A DNA stretch of 38,708 nt from Cyclobacteriaceae bacterium (GCA_022841475.1 JALHRJ010000041.1:1-38708), one strand, 5' to 3'. Numbered from the stretch's first letter, positions 25,665 to 33,511 are shown. The notes: generated by a model from the sequence alone, not told the origin. Program-made: numbers and translations.

Positions 25665-26984
25665 ATGCTTTGGCGAATTCTAACCCTCCAACTTTTGGTG
25701 ATTTCTAGTTCAGGAATAGCACAATCAAATCTGATTGTGGAAGAATTCTTTTTTAGGGAAACCCCACGACAGCGTAGCACCTTTCAATATGACGCACAAG
25801 GCCGTGAGGTTGGTTCAAAATATTACAGTTATGTAGGCCCTGGGGAATGGGGGTTATATCTTTCAACAGAAAAACGATTTGATAATGCAGGTAATGTCAT
25901 ATTTTCCTCAAACACTCATTGGAAGTACTCAGATGATTCTGCCTTCTACAATACGGAAACAAATACACTATACAATGAAGCAGGTAAAATTGCAGAAGAA
26001 ATAACCTCTTTCCATTATGATATCTCCGGCCCACAGGAGCGAAAAAATAAAACCGGAAATATATACCTCTATAATGAGCTAGGGTGCCTGACCACGATCT
26101 TAAATCGCACATACTTTGAGGAAGGAGGATATTACGAAACCTCTGATACAAACGAAACAGATGCCACCTGTAGACCCCTGAAACGAACCTACGGAGGAAA
26201 TTTCGTTACCATCTGGACCTATGAATCATCCAATTCCTATAATGAACGGGGTTACTCGATTGAAAACGGGGATAGTACCCTTAGAGCGGAGAAGTCATAT
26301 GTAAATAACCTGGTAACGGAAGTAATCTACCCTGGTGGTGAACGCACCAACTATGCCTATAATCAGCAAGGAAAAACTACAGAAATAAAAAAATTTAGAT
26401 GGGTAAATTCGATTTGGATTATGAATGAGTTGACAACTAATACCTATAATGAATTAGGTCAGTTAATTTCACAATACGTAATGTCGGGGCCGGATGTTTT
26501 ATCAGGACCACCTCTCTACACGAGTCATCATACATATGAATACAATGAATTCGGAAGTGTGAAGTACAGCGTAAGTGAATGGATAGACACAAACGGTATT
26601 TATTCTTATAAGGGTGGCTCCACCACTACATTCCGGTGCGATGGCAAACCACTCACCAGGGTTTCCATTGACTTGAATGATGGTACGGAGACATACAGAA
26701 CTGCCTATTACTACTCCTCCTCCGCACCGTGCGAGGAACCCTCAGCCAATATTTCGTTGTTTCCCAATCCAACATTTCGGTTTCTTAAAATAAACTCAAA
26801 AGAACCGCTTCAGAATGCTATACTAAAAATCTACAATACAAGTGGTCAGTTACTGAGCGTAATTAGTGACACTAAAAAGATGTCCCCTATCGAAGTGGAT
26901 TTGGTAGATTTTATTCCAGGTATTTATGTTCTGAAAGTAGAGAGCAATGGGATGATAATAAGTGAACGGTTCGTTAAAAAATAA
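25665..26984 (+). CDS. T9SS-secreted protein with YD-like repeats
   Basis: A 439-residue exported protein: signal peptide (MLWRILTLQLLVISSSGIAQ), a long Tyr/Asn-rich region, and a T9SS type A C-terminal domain. The middle carries irregular RHS/YD-type units such as FQYDAQGREVGSKYY, RFDNAGNVIF, LYNEAGKIAEE, SYNERGYS, YAYNQQGKTTEIKK, TYNELGQL and YEYNEFGSVKY. The CTD shows ISLFPNPTFRFLKINS, ILKIYNTSGQLLSV, FIPGIYVLKVES and SERFVKK. It is predicted to be delivered to the cell surface. No catalytic residues are evident; a surface carbohydrate- or protein-binding role is possible. Confidence 0.87.
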   Translation: MLWRILTLQLLVISSSGIAQSNLIVEEFFFRETPRQRSTFQYDAQGREVGSKYYSYVGPGEWGLYLSTEKRFDNAGNVIFSSNTHWKYSDDSAFYNTETNTLYNEAGKIAEEITSFHYDISGPQERKNKTGNIYLYNELGCLTTILNRTYFEEGGYYETSDTNETDATCRPLKRTYGGNFVTIWTYESSNSYNERGYSIENGDSTLRAEKSYVNNLVTEVIYPGGERTNYAYNQQGKTTEIKKFRWVNSIWIMNELTTNTYNELGQLISQYVMSGPDVLSGPPLYTSHHTYEYNEFGSVKYSVSEWIDTNGIYSYKGGSTTTFRCDGKPLTRVSIDLNDGTETYRTAYYYSSSAPCEEPSANISLFPNPTFRFLKINSKEPLQNAILKIYNTSGQLLSVISDTKKMSPIEVDLVDFIPGIYVLKVESNGMIISERFVKK

Positions 26985-27040
26985 TCACTTATTTATTTCT
27001 ATCACTGCTGTCAGGGCCATTCATATCCCATGCAAGTGCC

Positions 27041-27562
27041 CTACCCTTCCAGAATCTTTTTCAGGTTAACAAAATTCTGATTCATATCCTTCAGCAACAT
27101 ACCCTTAATAAAAGGAATCATCAGGTTCATCGGGAAAGGATTAGTACCCGAAAATACGGTTGTTACTTTCGTTGAACTTCCATCCACCGCCTGAGTTGTC
27201 GTATACGCCTGATTGGTGGCCTTAAAGGGTTTTTCGAAGCGCAACTCCACATCATAGCGCTCGTCTTCTTTAATCGCTTTAATTTCCTGCGCACCTACAC
27301 CCACATTTTTATTTTCGCTGCTCCACGATGAAATAAAGCCAACCGTACCATCCACACCTGTGTAGACTATTTTAATGTTGGGGTCGGCCATTACCCACAC
27401 GCTGTACTTCTCCTGGTTTTTAATCTGTTTCACATAATTAAAAACTTCTGTTACCGGTTTGCGGATAATCACTTCCGTGGAAATAGTAAACGCTTTAGGC
27501 ATCAGGGCAGCTGCTACCAGTATTAAGAGGATTAGCACGCCTAGCGAATAGAGGAATATCAT
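27041..27562 (-). CDS. SRPBCC family protein with N-terminal membrane anchor
   Basis: A 173-residue protein. One hydrophobic segment (FLYSLGVLILLILVAAALM, residues 3-21) anchors an SRPBCC domain recognised from ISTEVIIRKPVTEVFNYV, IKNQEKYSVWVM and the C-terminal helix MLLKDMNQNFVNLKKILEG. The frame is open to an ATG at 27649, but that would add 29 residues ahead of the membrane segment. I use the ATG at 27562. It is divergent from lemA. Ligand unknown. Confidence 0.82.
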   Translation of the reverse strand: MIFLYSLGVLILLILVAAALMPKAFTISTEVIIRKPVTEVFNYVKQIKNQEKYSVWVMADPNIKIVYTGVDGTVGFISSWSSENKNVGVGAQEIKAIKEDERYDVELRFEKPFKATNQAYTTTQAVDGSSTKVTTVFSGTNPFPMNLMIPFIKGMLLKDMNQNFVNLKKILEG

Positions 27563-27669
27563 GGTATCTGGGGTTATTACTACGAAGATAAAAATCCGCC
27601 ATGTAACTACCTTTATCTTATTCCTGCTAATTTTTATATTTAGGAACATTAAACCAAAACCCCTCTTTT

Positions 27670-28224
27670 ATGCCTATTCTTATCGGGCTCGTAGCCATAT
27701 TGGTGATCGGAGCCATCCTTACCTACAACAACCTTGTGGGTGCACGCAATTCAGTCGAAAATGCATTTGGTACCATTGACGTTATGTTGAAAAAGCGATA
27801 TGACTTGCTGCCTAACCTGGTGGAAGTTGCCAAAACCTACATGAAACACGAAAATGAAATATTTACAAATCTGGCAAGCCTGCGAGCCAGAGCAACCACC
27901 GCCACTACCACCGATGAAAAAGTAGTGCTCGAAAACGAGATTTCAGGGGCCATGAAAAACCTGATGGTATCGGTAGAAAATTATCCTGAATTAAAAGCCA
28001 GTGAACAATTTACCATGCTGCAACGCAGCTGGAACGAAACCGAAGAACAAATCTCGGCTGCACGCAGGGCCTACAATGCGGCCGTAACCGCCTACAACAA
28101 TGCCGTGGAAAAATTTCCGTCAAACATTTTTGCCAACATGTTTGGCCACAAACGCAAAGCAGTATTTGTGATTGCGGAAACCGAACGCCAGAATGTAAGT
28201 GCCAAGGCGTTGTTCAACTCGTAA
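27670..28224 (+). CDS. lemA: LemA family protein
   Basis: A 184-residue LemA protein: an N-terminal membrane segment (PILIGLVAILVIGAILTYNNLV) and the conserved helical domain YNNLVGARNSVENAFGTIDVMLKKRYDLLPNLVEVAKTY, ending with the typical FVIAETERQNVSAKALF. Role is poorly understood; the family is associated with the envelope. It is the first gene of a three-gene operon with DUF3137 (3 bp gap) and the NTF2-like gene (3 bp gap). Confidence 0.94.
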   Translation: MPILIGLVAILVIGAILTYNNLVGARNSVENAFGTIDVMLKKRYDLLPNLVEVAKTYMKHENEIFTNLASLRARATTATTTDEKVVLENEISGAMKNLMVSVENYPELKASEQFTMLQRSWNETEEQISAARRAYNAAVTAYNNAVEKFPSNIFANMFGHKRKAVFVIAETERQNVSAKALFNS

Positions 28225-28227
28225 GAG

Positions 28228-29157
28228 ATGCAGCCAATCACGGACTTCCGGTCGTTTTACCAAGCAAGCCTGCAACCTAAACTGACCGAACTTGAAACAT
28301 CGCGTGCCGCTATTGCCGGAAAAATAAAACTCTATGGCGCTATTGCCATAGGCGTTGGTTTACTCTTGTTGTTTCTAAAAGTAGGCATGTTTCCCTTACT
28401 GCTGGCAGGTGGTGGCATGTTTTTTTTCTACAACCATCACGCAAAACAATTTCGTAACAGTTACAAAACCCAGGTTGTTGCTTCACTTGCACAAGCGCAA
28501 GGCTTACACTATAACCATCTGGCGTGTATACCACGCAGCGATTACGACAGGAGCAAAATTTTTGTAACCAACCCAGACCGCTATTGGGGCGATGATTATC
28601 TAACCGGAACCATTGGCAAAACGGGCATCCGGTTTTCTGAATTACATACGCAGTATAAGACGGGTGGAAAAGACAAAAGCTGGCATACCATCTTCAGAGG
28701 CATTTTCTTTATTGCCGACTTCAATAAACATTTTATTGGCGAAACGTTTGTGCTGCCCGATGTATCGGAAAACGTATTTGGTAGCAGCCTGGGTGGCTTC
28801 TTTCAAAAAATGAACATGATGCGACCTGAGCTGGTGAAACTGGAAGATGTGGAATTTGAAAAAAACTTTGCGATCTATAGTACCGACCAGGTTGAAGCAC
28901 GGTACATTTTATCTCCCGCTCTAATGCAGCGCATCCTTAGTCTCAAACAAAGGTTTAACACCAAAGTAGCACTCTCGTTTATTGGCTCGCATGTGTACAT
29001 AGCCATTACGGTAAACAAAAATCTGTTTGAAGCCCCGTGGCTTTTTAGCCCGGTTGATAACTACAAGCAATTGGAAGAATACTATAACGACATTGCTATG
29101 TGTGTGCAAATTGTAGAGCTATTGGATTTAAATACCCGCATCTGGACAAAAGAGTAA
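28228..29157 (+). CDS. DUF3137 domain protein
   Basis: A 309-residue protein with two hydrophobic segments near the N-terminus (about residues 35-52 and 55-70, LYGAIAIGVGLLLLFLKVG then FPLLLAGGGMFFFY). The soluble DUF3137 domain contains YDRSKIF, GDDYLTGTIGKTGIRFSEL, FRGIFFIADFNK and the end PWLFSPVDNYKQLEEYYNDI. lemA and DUF3137 genes are frequent neighbours, which supports both calls. Function unknown. Confidence 0.9.
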   Translation: MQPITDFRSFYQASLQPKLTELETSRAAIAGKIKLYGAIAIGVGLLLLFLKVGMFPLLLAGGGMFFFYNHHAKQFRNSYKTQVVASLAQAQGLHYNHLACIPRSDYDRSKIFVTNPDRYWGDDYLTGTIGKTGIRFSELHTQYKTGGKDKSWHTIFRGIFFIADFNKHFIGETFVLPDVSENVFGSSLGGFFQKMNMMRPELVKLEDVEFEKNFAIYSTDQVEARYILSPALMQRILSLKQRFNTKVALSFIGSHVYIAITVNKNLFEAPWLFSPVDNYKQLEEYYNDIAMCVQIVELLDLNTRIWTKE

Positions 29158-29160
29158 ACT

Positions 29161-29682
29161 ATGAAATACTTTGAAGCCATCTCAAAAATATCTTTAAGGG
29201 CGTGTGTCATGCCGGATTTAGTCCGGCATCCCAATTTTATCGCACAGATTACGAGATCGCGGATCAGTGTCCGCGATGACAAAGTATTTTTGAGATGGCT
29301 TCTTATTACATTTCTTAGTTCAATCCCAATATTCAGCTACAGCCAAACCCCAACTGAGCTGGCTGACCTGCAACTGAAAGGCTACAACGAGCGCAACATA
29401 GAGTTGTTCCTGCAAGCGTACAGCGACTCCGTAAAAGTTTATAACTTCCCCAACAAGTTTTTGTACAAAGGCAAAGAAACCATGCGCCAGAATTATGCGG
29501 GCATGTTTACCAACCTTACCGACTTGCATTGCACTATTAAAAGCCGCGTGGTTATTGGCAATACCGTAATTGACGAAGAACAGGTTGTAATCCGGAAAGG
29601 CCAACCTGAATTACATGCGGTGGCAATTTATAAAGTTGCGCATAACAAAATACAGGAGGTGTATTTTATTGTGGAGAGGTAA
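29161..29682 (+). CDS. NTF2-like exported protein with repeat-encoded N-terminus
   Basis: A protein of up to 173 residues. The mature part (TPTELADLQLKGYNERNIELFLQAYSDSV, then FPNKFLYKGKETMRQNYAGMF) is an NTF2/SnoaL-like domain, in which YNERNIELFLQAYSDSV is the family signature. The first about 40 residues read through a palindromic repeat (29173-29302), giving CVMPDLVRHP and RSRISVRDD. The natural signal peptide LRWLLITFLSSIPIFSYSQ lies after it and could be started from a TTG at 29290, giving 130 residues. Which start is used cannot be told from the sequence. It is the third gene of the lemA operon. Confidence 0.78.
   Translation: MKYFEAISKISLRACVMPDLVRHPNFIAQITRSRISVRDDKVFLRWLLITFLSSIPIFSYSQTPTELADLQLKGYNERNIELFLQAYSDSVKVYNFPNKFLYKGKETMRQNYAGMFTNLTDLHCTIKSRVVIGNTVIDEEQVVIRKGQPELHAVAIYKVAHNKIQEVYFIVER
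29173..29302. repeat. Nested palindromic element inside the NTF2-like gene
   Basis: The outer arms GAAGCCATCTCAAAAATA (29173-29190) and TATTTTTGAGATGGCTTC (29285-29302) are a perfect 18-bp inverted repeat. Two hairpins lie inside: ATGCCGGA/TCCGGCAT (29209-29216/29222-29229) and TCGCGGA/TCCGCGA (29257-29263/29270-29276). The unit is 130 bp and is read in frame by the gene that contains it. Confidence 0.85.
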
Positions 29683-29691
29683 AAATTTGAA

Positions 29692-29714
29692 GGCACAAGC
29701 GTGACGCTTGCGCC
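29692..29714. repeat. REP hairpin copy A
   Basis: GGCACAAGCGTGACGCTTG plus CGCC: CAAGCGT and ACGCTTG pair around a central G, with GGC/GCC ends. It is the same unit as those flanking the transposase gene and lies just after the stop of the NTF2-like gene. Confidence 0.88.
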
Positions 29715-29761
29715 TGAAAAGTGAAAGCAAGTTCAATTTTAAAGGTATCAAAAAAGACCTC

Positions 29762-29881
29762 TTAGCTTACGGCTACCAATACCACTATCAATACACTAAC
29801 CGCGATAAATACGGTTAAAAAAATTCCCTTATTGTCGTTGGGAAAATTAAAATTGATGTTGCTGAAAAAATTTACATTCAT
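29762..29881 (-). CDS. Putative 39-residue membrane microprotein
   Basis: An ORF with an ATG at 29881 and a TAA at 29762. A polar N-terminus (MNVNFFSNINFNFPNDNKG) is followed by one hydrophobic segment of 20 residues (IFLTVFIAVSVLIVVLVAVS) running to the end. The composition is what a real small tail-anchored protein would show and the region is otherwise non-coding. I found no clear promoter. It borders the DnaA-box-like cluster. Coding status is uncertain. Confidence 0.45.
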   Translation of the reverse strand: MNVNFFSNINFNFPNDNKGIFLTVFIAVSVLIVVLVAVS

Positions 29882-29938
29882 AGTTGTGGCGTTTATTGCT
29901 ACAAAGAACGGGAGGTCTTTACATTTACGCTCAACAAC

Positions 29939-30135
29939 TTATCTACAACTAAACACGTGTAATTGTGAATAACTTCGCAAAATTTAAGCTTCTGAATTCA
30001 AATCGGGGTTGACCTCTAAGCACTGTGGAATTGTTAATAACCTTCTAAAAACATGCTTTATAAGACGTTATTGGAGAGAATCAGACTCTAAAAAAGTGCT
30101 TAAAAGGCATTAAAACACAGGTTTATTTATCCACA
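29939..30135. other. DnaA-box-like cluster, possible replication origin
   Basis: Four 9-mers close to the DnaA box TTATNCACA lie within about 200 bp of AT-rich, gene-free DNA. TTATCTACA is at 29939-29947 (+); TGTGAATAA at 29964-29972 reads TTATTCACA on the minus strand. TGTTAATAA at 30032-30040 reads TTATTAACA on the minus strand, and the perfect TTATCCACA is at 30127-30135 (+). Between the last two is an A/T-rich stretch suited to unwinding. No dnaA or dnaN is visible, and gene orientation does not switch here. It could be oriC or a DnaA-binding regulatory site. Confidence 0.4.
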
Positions 30136-30149
30136 AAATAATCATTAGG

Positions 30150-30224
30150 AACATCGCTAATAGTATGGTTAGTATGGTGCGGACTGCGATACGGTCGTGA
30201 GGTAAGCTAGTTTGAGTTGACCCA
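30150..30224 (-). pseudogene. Relic of a comM segment
   Basis: AACATCGCTAATAGTATG, then TGCGGACTGCGATACGG and a decayed remainder, align to the comM gene at about 32265-32335 (AACATCGCTAATTGTATG, TGCGGACTTCGATACGG). The match runs over about 75 bp in the same orientation, with a short duplication and several substitutions. In comM this segment encodes part of PYRSPHHTISDVA. No other comM sequence is found around it. Probably a decayed partial duplication. Confidence 0.55.
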
Positions 30225-30229
30225 TTCAA

Positions 30230-30250
30230 GCGCAAGCGTCACGCTTGTGC
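30230..30250. repeat. REP hairpin copy B
   Basis: GCGCAAGCGTCACGCTTGTG plus C, the inverted form of the REP unit, 40 bp downstream of the transposase stop. Together with copies C-E it brackets the transposase gene in opposite orientation. Confidence 0.88.
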
Positions 30251-30289
30251 GTCTCTTACATCGCATAACTTAGCTCAACAAGCGCTTTC

Positions 30290-30838
30290 CTACACCACAT
30301 AACTCAGTTCAACAAGCCCTTTCTTACCAAAGAAATCTCTTGCGCTACTGTATAGATAATCTTCTTCATTTTCTACAAAGCCAGCTTCAACCGGGTTGCG
30401 GTGTATATATTCCATTTTTTGGTAGAACATAGTCGTATTTAAAATCTCTATGGGATGATTATGTTGTTGCCACAGTTGCCAATCCTGGTTATTGCTATTC
30501 TGCATGCCGAATTTTTCCATCATGTTAAGCATCCATTCACGCCTGCTTTCTGCCGGATGTTCGCTGATAGCCCTTCTCAAGCTGCGTGAAGTAAAGCTTT
30601 TAACCTCACCAATTATTTTATCCAATGGCCTGCCTTTGCTGCCAACGATCATATGAATGTGGCTGGGCATAATGCACCAGCAATAAATTTCAAGGTCTTT
30701 GTTTTTCTGACAATAATGCCAGCTATCGATTACAATATCCTTGTATTCCTTTCGGATAAACAAATCGATCCAGCCGACTACGGCAAAACTGATGAAATAT
30801 AATTTATCGTTATCTCCAAATTTGTATTTACGACTCAT
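30290..30838 (-). CDS. REP-associated tyrosine transposase (RAYT)
   Basis: A 182-residue Y1 transposase of the IS200/IS605-related REP-associated group. The HUH metal-binding motif is PSHIHMIVG (His60, His62). The catalytic-tyrosine helix near the C-terminal third contains YQKMEYIHRNPVEAGFV. The N-terminal YKFGDNDKLYFISFAVVGWIDLF block and the WCIMPSHIHM core are typical of RAYTs. RAYTs act on REP hairpins as single-stranded DNA; here REP units lie on both sides in opposite orientation. The gene appears intact. It is single-copy in this window and has no accessory tnpB. Confidence 0.92.
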   Translation of the reverse strand: MSRKYKFGDNDKLYFISFAVVGWIDLFIRKEYKDIVIDSWHYCQKNKDLEIYCWCIMPSHIHMIVGSKGRPLDKIIGEVKSFTSRSLRRAISEHPAESRREWMLNMMEKFGMQNSNNQDWQLWQQHNHPIEILNTTMFYQKMEYIHRNPVEAGFVENEEDYLYSSARDFFGKKGLVELSYVV

Positions 30839-30885
30839 TCGTTATAAATTAAATGAAATTACAAAATATTTAGTTTTTATGTGAA

Positions 30886-30964
30886 GGCACAAGCGTGACG
30901 CTTGCGACTGAGTAGGTAAGACGCTTGCGCCTAAGTAGGGTGGCACAAGCGTGACGCTTGCGCC
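30886..30964. repeat. REP hairpin copies C-E upstream of the transposase
   Basis: Three REP units in a row: a full copy at 30886-30908 with one changed base near its end, a half copy ACGCTTGCGCC at 30921-30931, and a full copy at 30942-30964. The spacers TGAGTAGG and TAAGTAGG are themselves near-repeats, so the array looks like an imperfect tandem. Orientation is the same as copy A and opposite to copy B. Confidence 0.88.
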
Positions 30965-30995
30965 TGAGGATGGGAACAGGGGGAGTGGCTTTTCC

Positions 30996-31491
30996 TCAAT
31001 TAAAAAGGAACACTACCGCATGTTTGGTCTTCACATTTCGATATTCCAGTACAGCTGGTTTCCAACGACTTTCTCTTACAATTCTGAGAATTTCATCGTC
31101 AACAAATTGTGCAATACACATGCTCGTGGATACCCATGCTACCAATCAACCGCGCTCCCTCATCCACAACACTATAGAATCTCTTCTCCTCAGGGGGTGG
31201 TTTCAAACTTATTATATTCAATGTAAATGAAGAACTCTCAGGTATTCTGACCTTCAACCTCCGATAACCCTCGGCCTCAATCAGTATATAGGCGGTATCA
31301 CTTAATGTCATCTCAAAATGACCTAGTGAATCAGATGTTACGAAAAACTCCGTATCCACAACAGATACCTTAGCCTTCACCACGGGAACATCCAAAAAAT
31401 AATCAATGATTCTTCCTTTCCTTAGCTTTTGAGCAATTCCCTGAGTGATACTGGTCAGAAAAAAAAGAAACACAAAAATTTTTACCCTCAT
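30996..31491 (-). pseudogene. Frameshifted exported protein with TonB-C-like end
   Basis: The intact reading frame (31491-31099) has a signal peptide (MRVKIFVFLFFLTSITQGIAQ) and a carboxypeptidase-regulatory-like beta-sandwich domain (KGRIIDYFLDVPVVKAKVSV, DSLGHFEMTL, GYRRLKVRIP). It then ends abruptly in HEHVYCTIC. A shifted frame continues without a stop from about 31127 to 30996: SMCIAQFVDDEILRIV, then SRWKPAVLEYRNVKTKHAVV ending FLFN. This matches the TonB_C tail of the TonB-like gene at 4.2 kb (TRWEPGRQRGKPVKT). One extra base near 31126-31134 explains it. It may be a true frameshift or a sequencing error. Confidence 0.72.
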
Positions 31492-31536
31492 AATCTAGTC
31501 TTAGGTTCTGCCTGAGCATCCATTAAATTCAACATG

Positions 31537-31560
31537 ATCAATTATCCATTATCAAACTAT
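31537..31560. repeat. Octamer repeat (third copy of the IVP-flank type)
   Basis: Contains GATCAATTATCCATTATCAA and ACTAT, matching the repeat beside nuoC (ATTATCCATTATCAACTAT) with one inserted base. It sits between the frameshifted gene and the end of comM, with no IVP gene here. Confidence 0.65.
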
Positions 31561-31568
31561 CCATTGCT

Positions 31569-33107
31569 TCACCCCGCCCATCCTTCCCTATCCAAACTTC
31601 TGTATTGAATCGCTTCTGCGAGATGTTCGATTTTTATTTCGGCAGTTCCTGCCAGATCAGCAATCGTACGCGAAACTTTTAAGATTCGGTCATAGGCACG
31701 GGCTGAGAGGCCGAGACGTTCCATGGCGGTTTTTAACAACGTGCGGCCGGCATCGTTGATCACACAAATTTCTTTCACCATGTTGGCGGGCATCATGGCG
31801 TTGCAATAAATATCCTTGCGGCCTTTAAAGCGTTCACTTTGTATCTCGCGGGCCTTCACCACACGCTCCCGAATCTCTTCACTGGTTTCGTTCTTGCGCA
31901 GGGTTGTCATCTGGTCGAAACTTACCGGCACTACTTCCACATGTAAATCAATGCGGTCGAGTAGCGGGCCACTTACTTTGCTTAAATAGCGTTGCACCAC
32001 ACCGGGTGCACACACACATTCCTTTTCTGGATGATTGTAATAGCCACACGGGCACGGGTTCATACTGGCCACCAACATAAAGTTAGCCGGGTAGTCAATC
32101 GAAACTTTTGCACGCGAAATGGTTACGCGTCTTTCTTCCATGGGCTGGCGCATTACTTCCAGCACGGTGCGTTTAAACTCAGGTAACTCATCGAGAAATA
32201 AAACCCCGTTGTGCGATAAAGAAATTTCTCCTGGTTGCGGATTGCCTCCGCCACCAACCAGTGCAACATCGCTAATTGTATGATGCGGACTTCGATACGG
32301 ACGTGTAGTGAGCAAAGTTGAGTCGGCCCCAATGCGTCCGGCAACAGAATGAATCTTGGTTGTTTCGAGGGCTTCGTTTAATGTGAGTGGTGGAAGAATA
32401 GATGGGAGTCGTTTGGCCAACATGGTTTTGCCGGCACCGGGCGGACCAATCATAATCACATTGTGACCACCGGCTGCCGCAATCTCCAGCGCGCGTTTAA
32501 TATTTTCCTGGCCTTGCACATCTTTAAAATCAGCCTCGTAGTTGTTCAACTTGTTTTGAAACATTTCGCGCGTATCCATGCGCAGCGGTTCGATGGTGAT
32601 CTTCTTTTCAAAAAAATCAATTGCCTCCTGTAAGGTCTCCACACCAATTATATCGAGGTTATTAACAATGGCCGCCTCGCGTGCATTTGATTTGGGCAGC
32701 ACAAAGCCTTTGAACTCCGCCTTGCGCGCCTGGATGGCGATGGGCAACACACCTTTAATGGGACGTAAAATTCCATCCAGCGAAAGCTCACCCATGATCA
32801 CATACTTGTCGAGTTCTTCGGCTTCAATTTGTCCGGAGGCTTTCAGCACCGAAAGGGCAATGGGCAAATCGTAAGCACTTCCCTCCTTGCGCAAATCGGC
32901 TGGTGCGAGATTCACCACCACCTTGTTGCGAGGCATAAAATATTTCAAACTTTTGAAAGAGGATTCTACCCGGTGCTGACTTTCCTTTACGGCAGTATCG
33001 GGCAAGCCGCTCATGTGAAACTCTTTGCCTTGCGTAACATTCACTTCCACCGTGATGGTACGGGCATCAACTCCATGTACAGCACTTCCAAATGTTTTCG
33101 CGACCAT
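31569..33107 (-). CDS. comM: YifB/ComM-type Mg-chelatase-like AAA+ ATPase
   Basis: A 512-residue AAA+ protein. The N-terminal Lon-protease-like fold (GVDARTITVEVNVTQGKEFHMSGLP, LAPADLRKEGSAYDLPIAL, LGELSLDG-type block) is followed by the ATPase with Walker A GPPGAGKTMLAKRL and Walker B FLDELPEF. The motif MNPCPCGYYNHPEKECVC precedes VQRYLSKVSGPLLDRIDLHVEV. The C-terminal helical domain has LGLSARAYDRILKVSRTIADL. ComM homologues act as hexameric branch-migration helicases in natural transformation in Gram-negative bacteria; that role here is by homology. A GAATCTTT/AAAGATTC hairpin (33140-33162) lies upstream. Confidence 0.93.
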   Translation of the reverse strand: MVAKTFGSAVHGVDARTITVEVNVTQGKEFHMSGLPDTAVKESQHRVESSFKSLKYFMPRNKVVVNLAPADLRKEGSAYDLPIALSVLKASGQIEAEELDKYVIMGELSLDGILRPIKGVLPIAIQARKAEFKGFVLPKSNAREAAIVNNLDIIGVETLQEAIDFFEKKITIEPLRMDTREMFQNKLNNYEADFKDVQGQENIKRALEIAAAGGHNVIMIGPPGAGKTMLAKRLPSILPPLTLNEALETTKIHSVAGRIGADSTLLTTRPYRSPHHTISDVALVGGGGNPQPGEISLSHNGVLFLDELPEFKRTVLEVMRQPMEERRVTISRAKVSIDYPANFMLVASMNPCPCGYYNHPEKECVCAPGVVQRYLSKVSGPLLDRIDLHVEVVPVSFDQMTTLRKNETSEEIRERVVKAREIQSERFKGRKDIYCNAMMPANMVKEICVINDAGRTLLKTAMERLGLSARAYDRILKVSRTIADLAGTAEIKIEHLAEAIQYRSLDREGWAG

Positions 33108-33185
33108 GGCTTGAGATCAAATTATAAAACCGAAGATAGGAATCTTTGGTGAAAAAAGATTCAACAACCTGTTCGTGAAACGGCA

Positions 33186-33511
33186 CTAAGTATTGTTAAG
33201 GTTAAGCAATTTTATCAATCCCACATTAATTTGATTGATATCCATATCGGAAAGATTACCGAGTTTACCGAATACGAGGTTCTTATCGAGTGTTGTTATT
33301 TTATTAATCGAACCAGTGAATCAATTTTCAATCCATTGATTGCCGTAGCGGTTAACTTTATCGAGAATTCATCAGACCACTTAGATTGGGTAGTAATAAA
33401 AGCTACAAGTACATCTTGATTAGATTCCGCCAAAACAAGAGCCGGCCTTTATTTTGAACCCGACAAATCAGTGAAGGGAAAGGATACCAAAACCACATCC
33501 CCCTTTTTCAC
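33186..33511 (-). pseudogene. Degraded MazF/PemK-type toxin
   Basis: Reading the minus strand from a GTG overlapping the antitoxin stop gives KGDVVLVSFPFTDLSGSK, a stop codon (TAA at 33449-33451, codon 21), then RPALVLAESNQDVLVAFITT and WSDEFSIKLTATAING, with KIDSLVRL next. A single-base deletion near 33300-33306 then shifts the frame to KITTLDKNLVFGKLGNLSD and a final stop at 33186. With both lesions repaired it is a 108-residue MazF/PemK-like endoribonuclease; the SGSK-RPALV block is the family landmark. It is very likely inactive. Confidence 0.82.

Noticed and set aside
29692..30964. CRISPR array
   Set aside because: The repeats are few, palindromic and unevenly spaced, with no uniform spacers; they fit REP units.
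30951..31230. Two overlapping plus-strand ORFs of about 90 residues
   Set aside because: They start in the REP array and are antisense to the TonB-C-like frame; no protein features.
33231..33419. A 62-residue plus-strand ORF
   Set aside because: The minus strand here encodes recognisable MazF/PemK sequence, so this is a shadow of the broken toxin.
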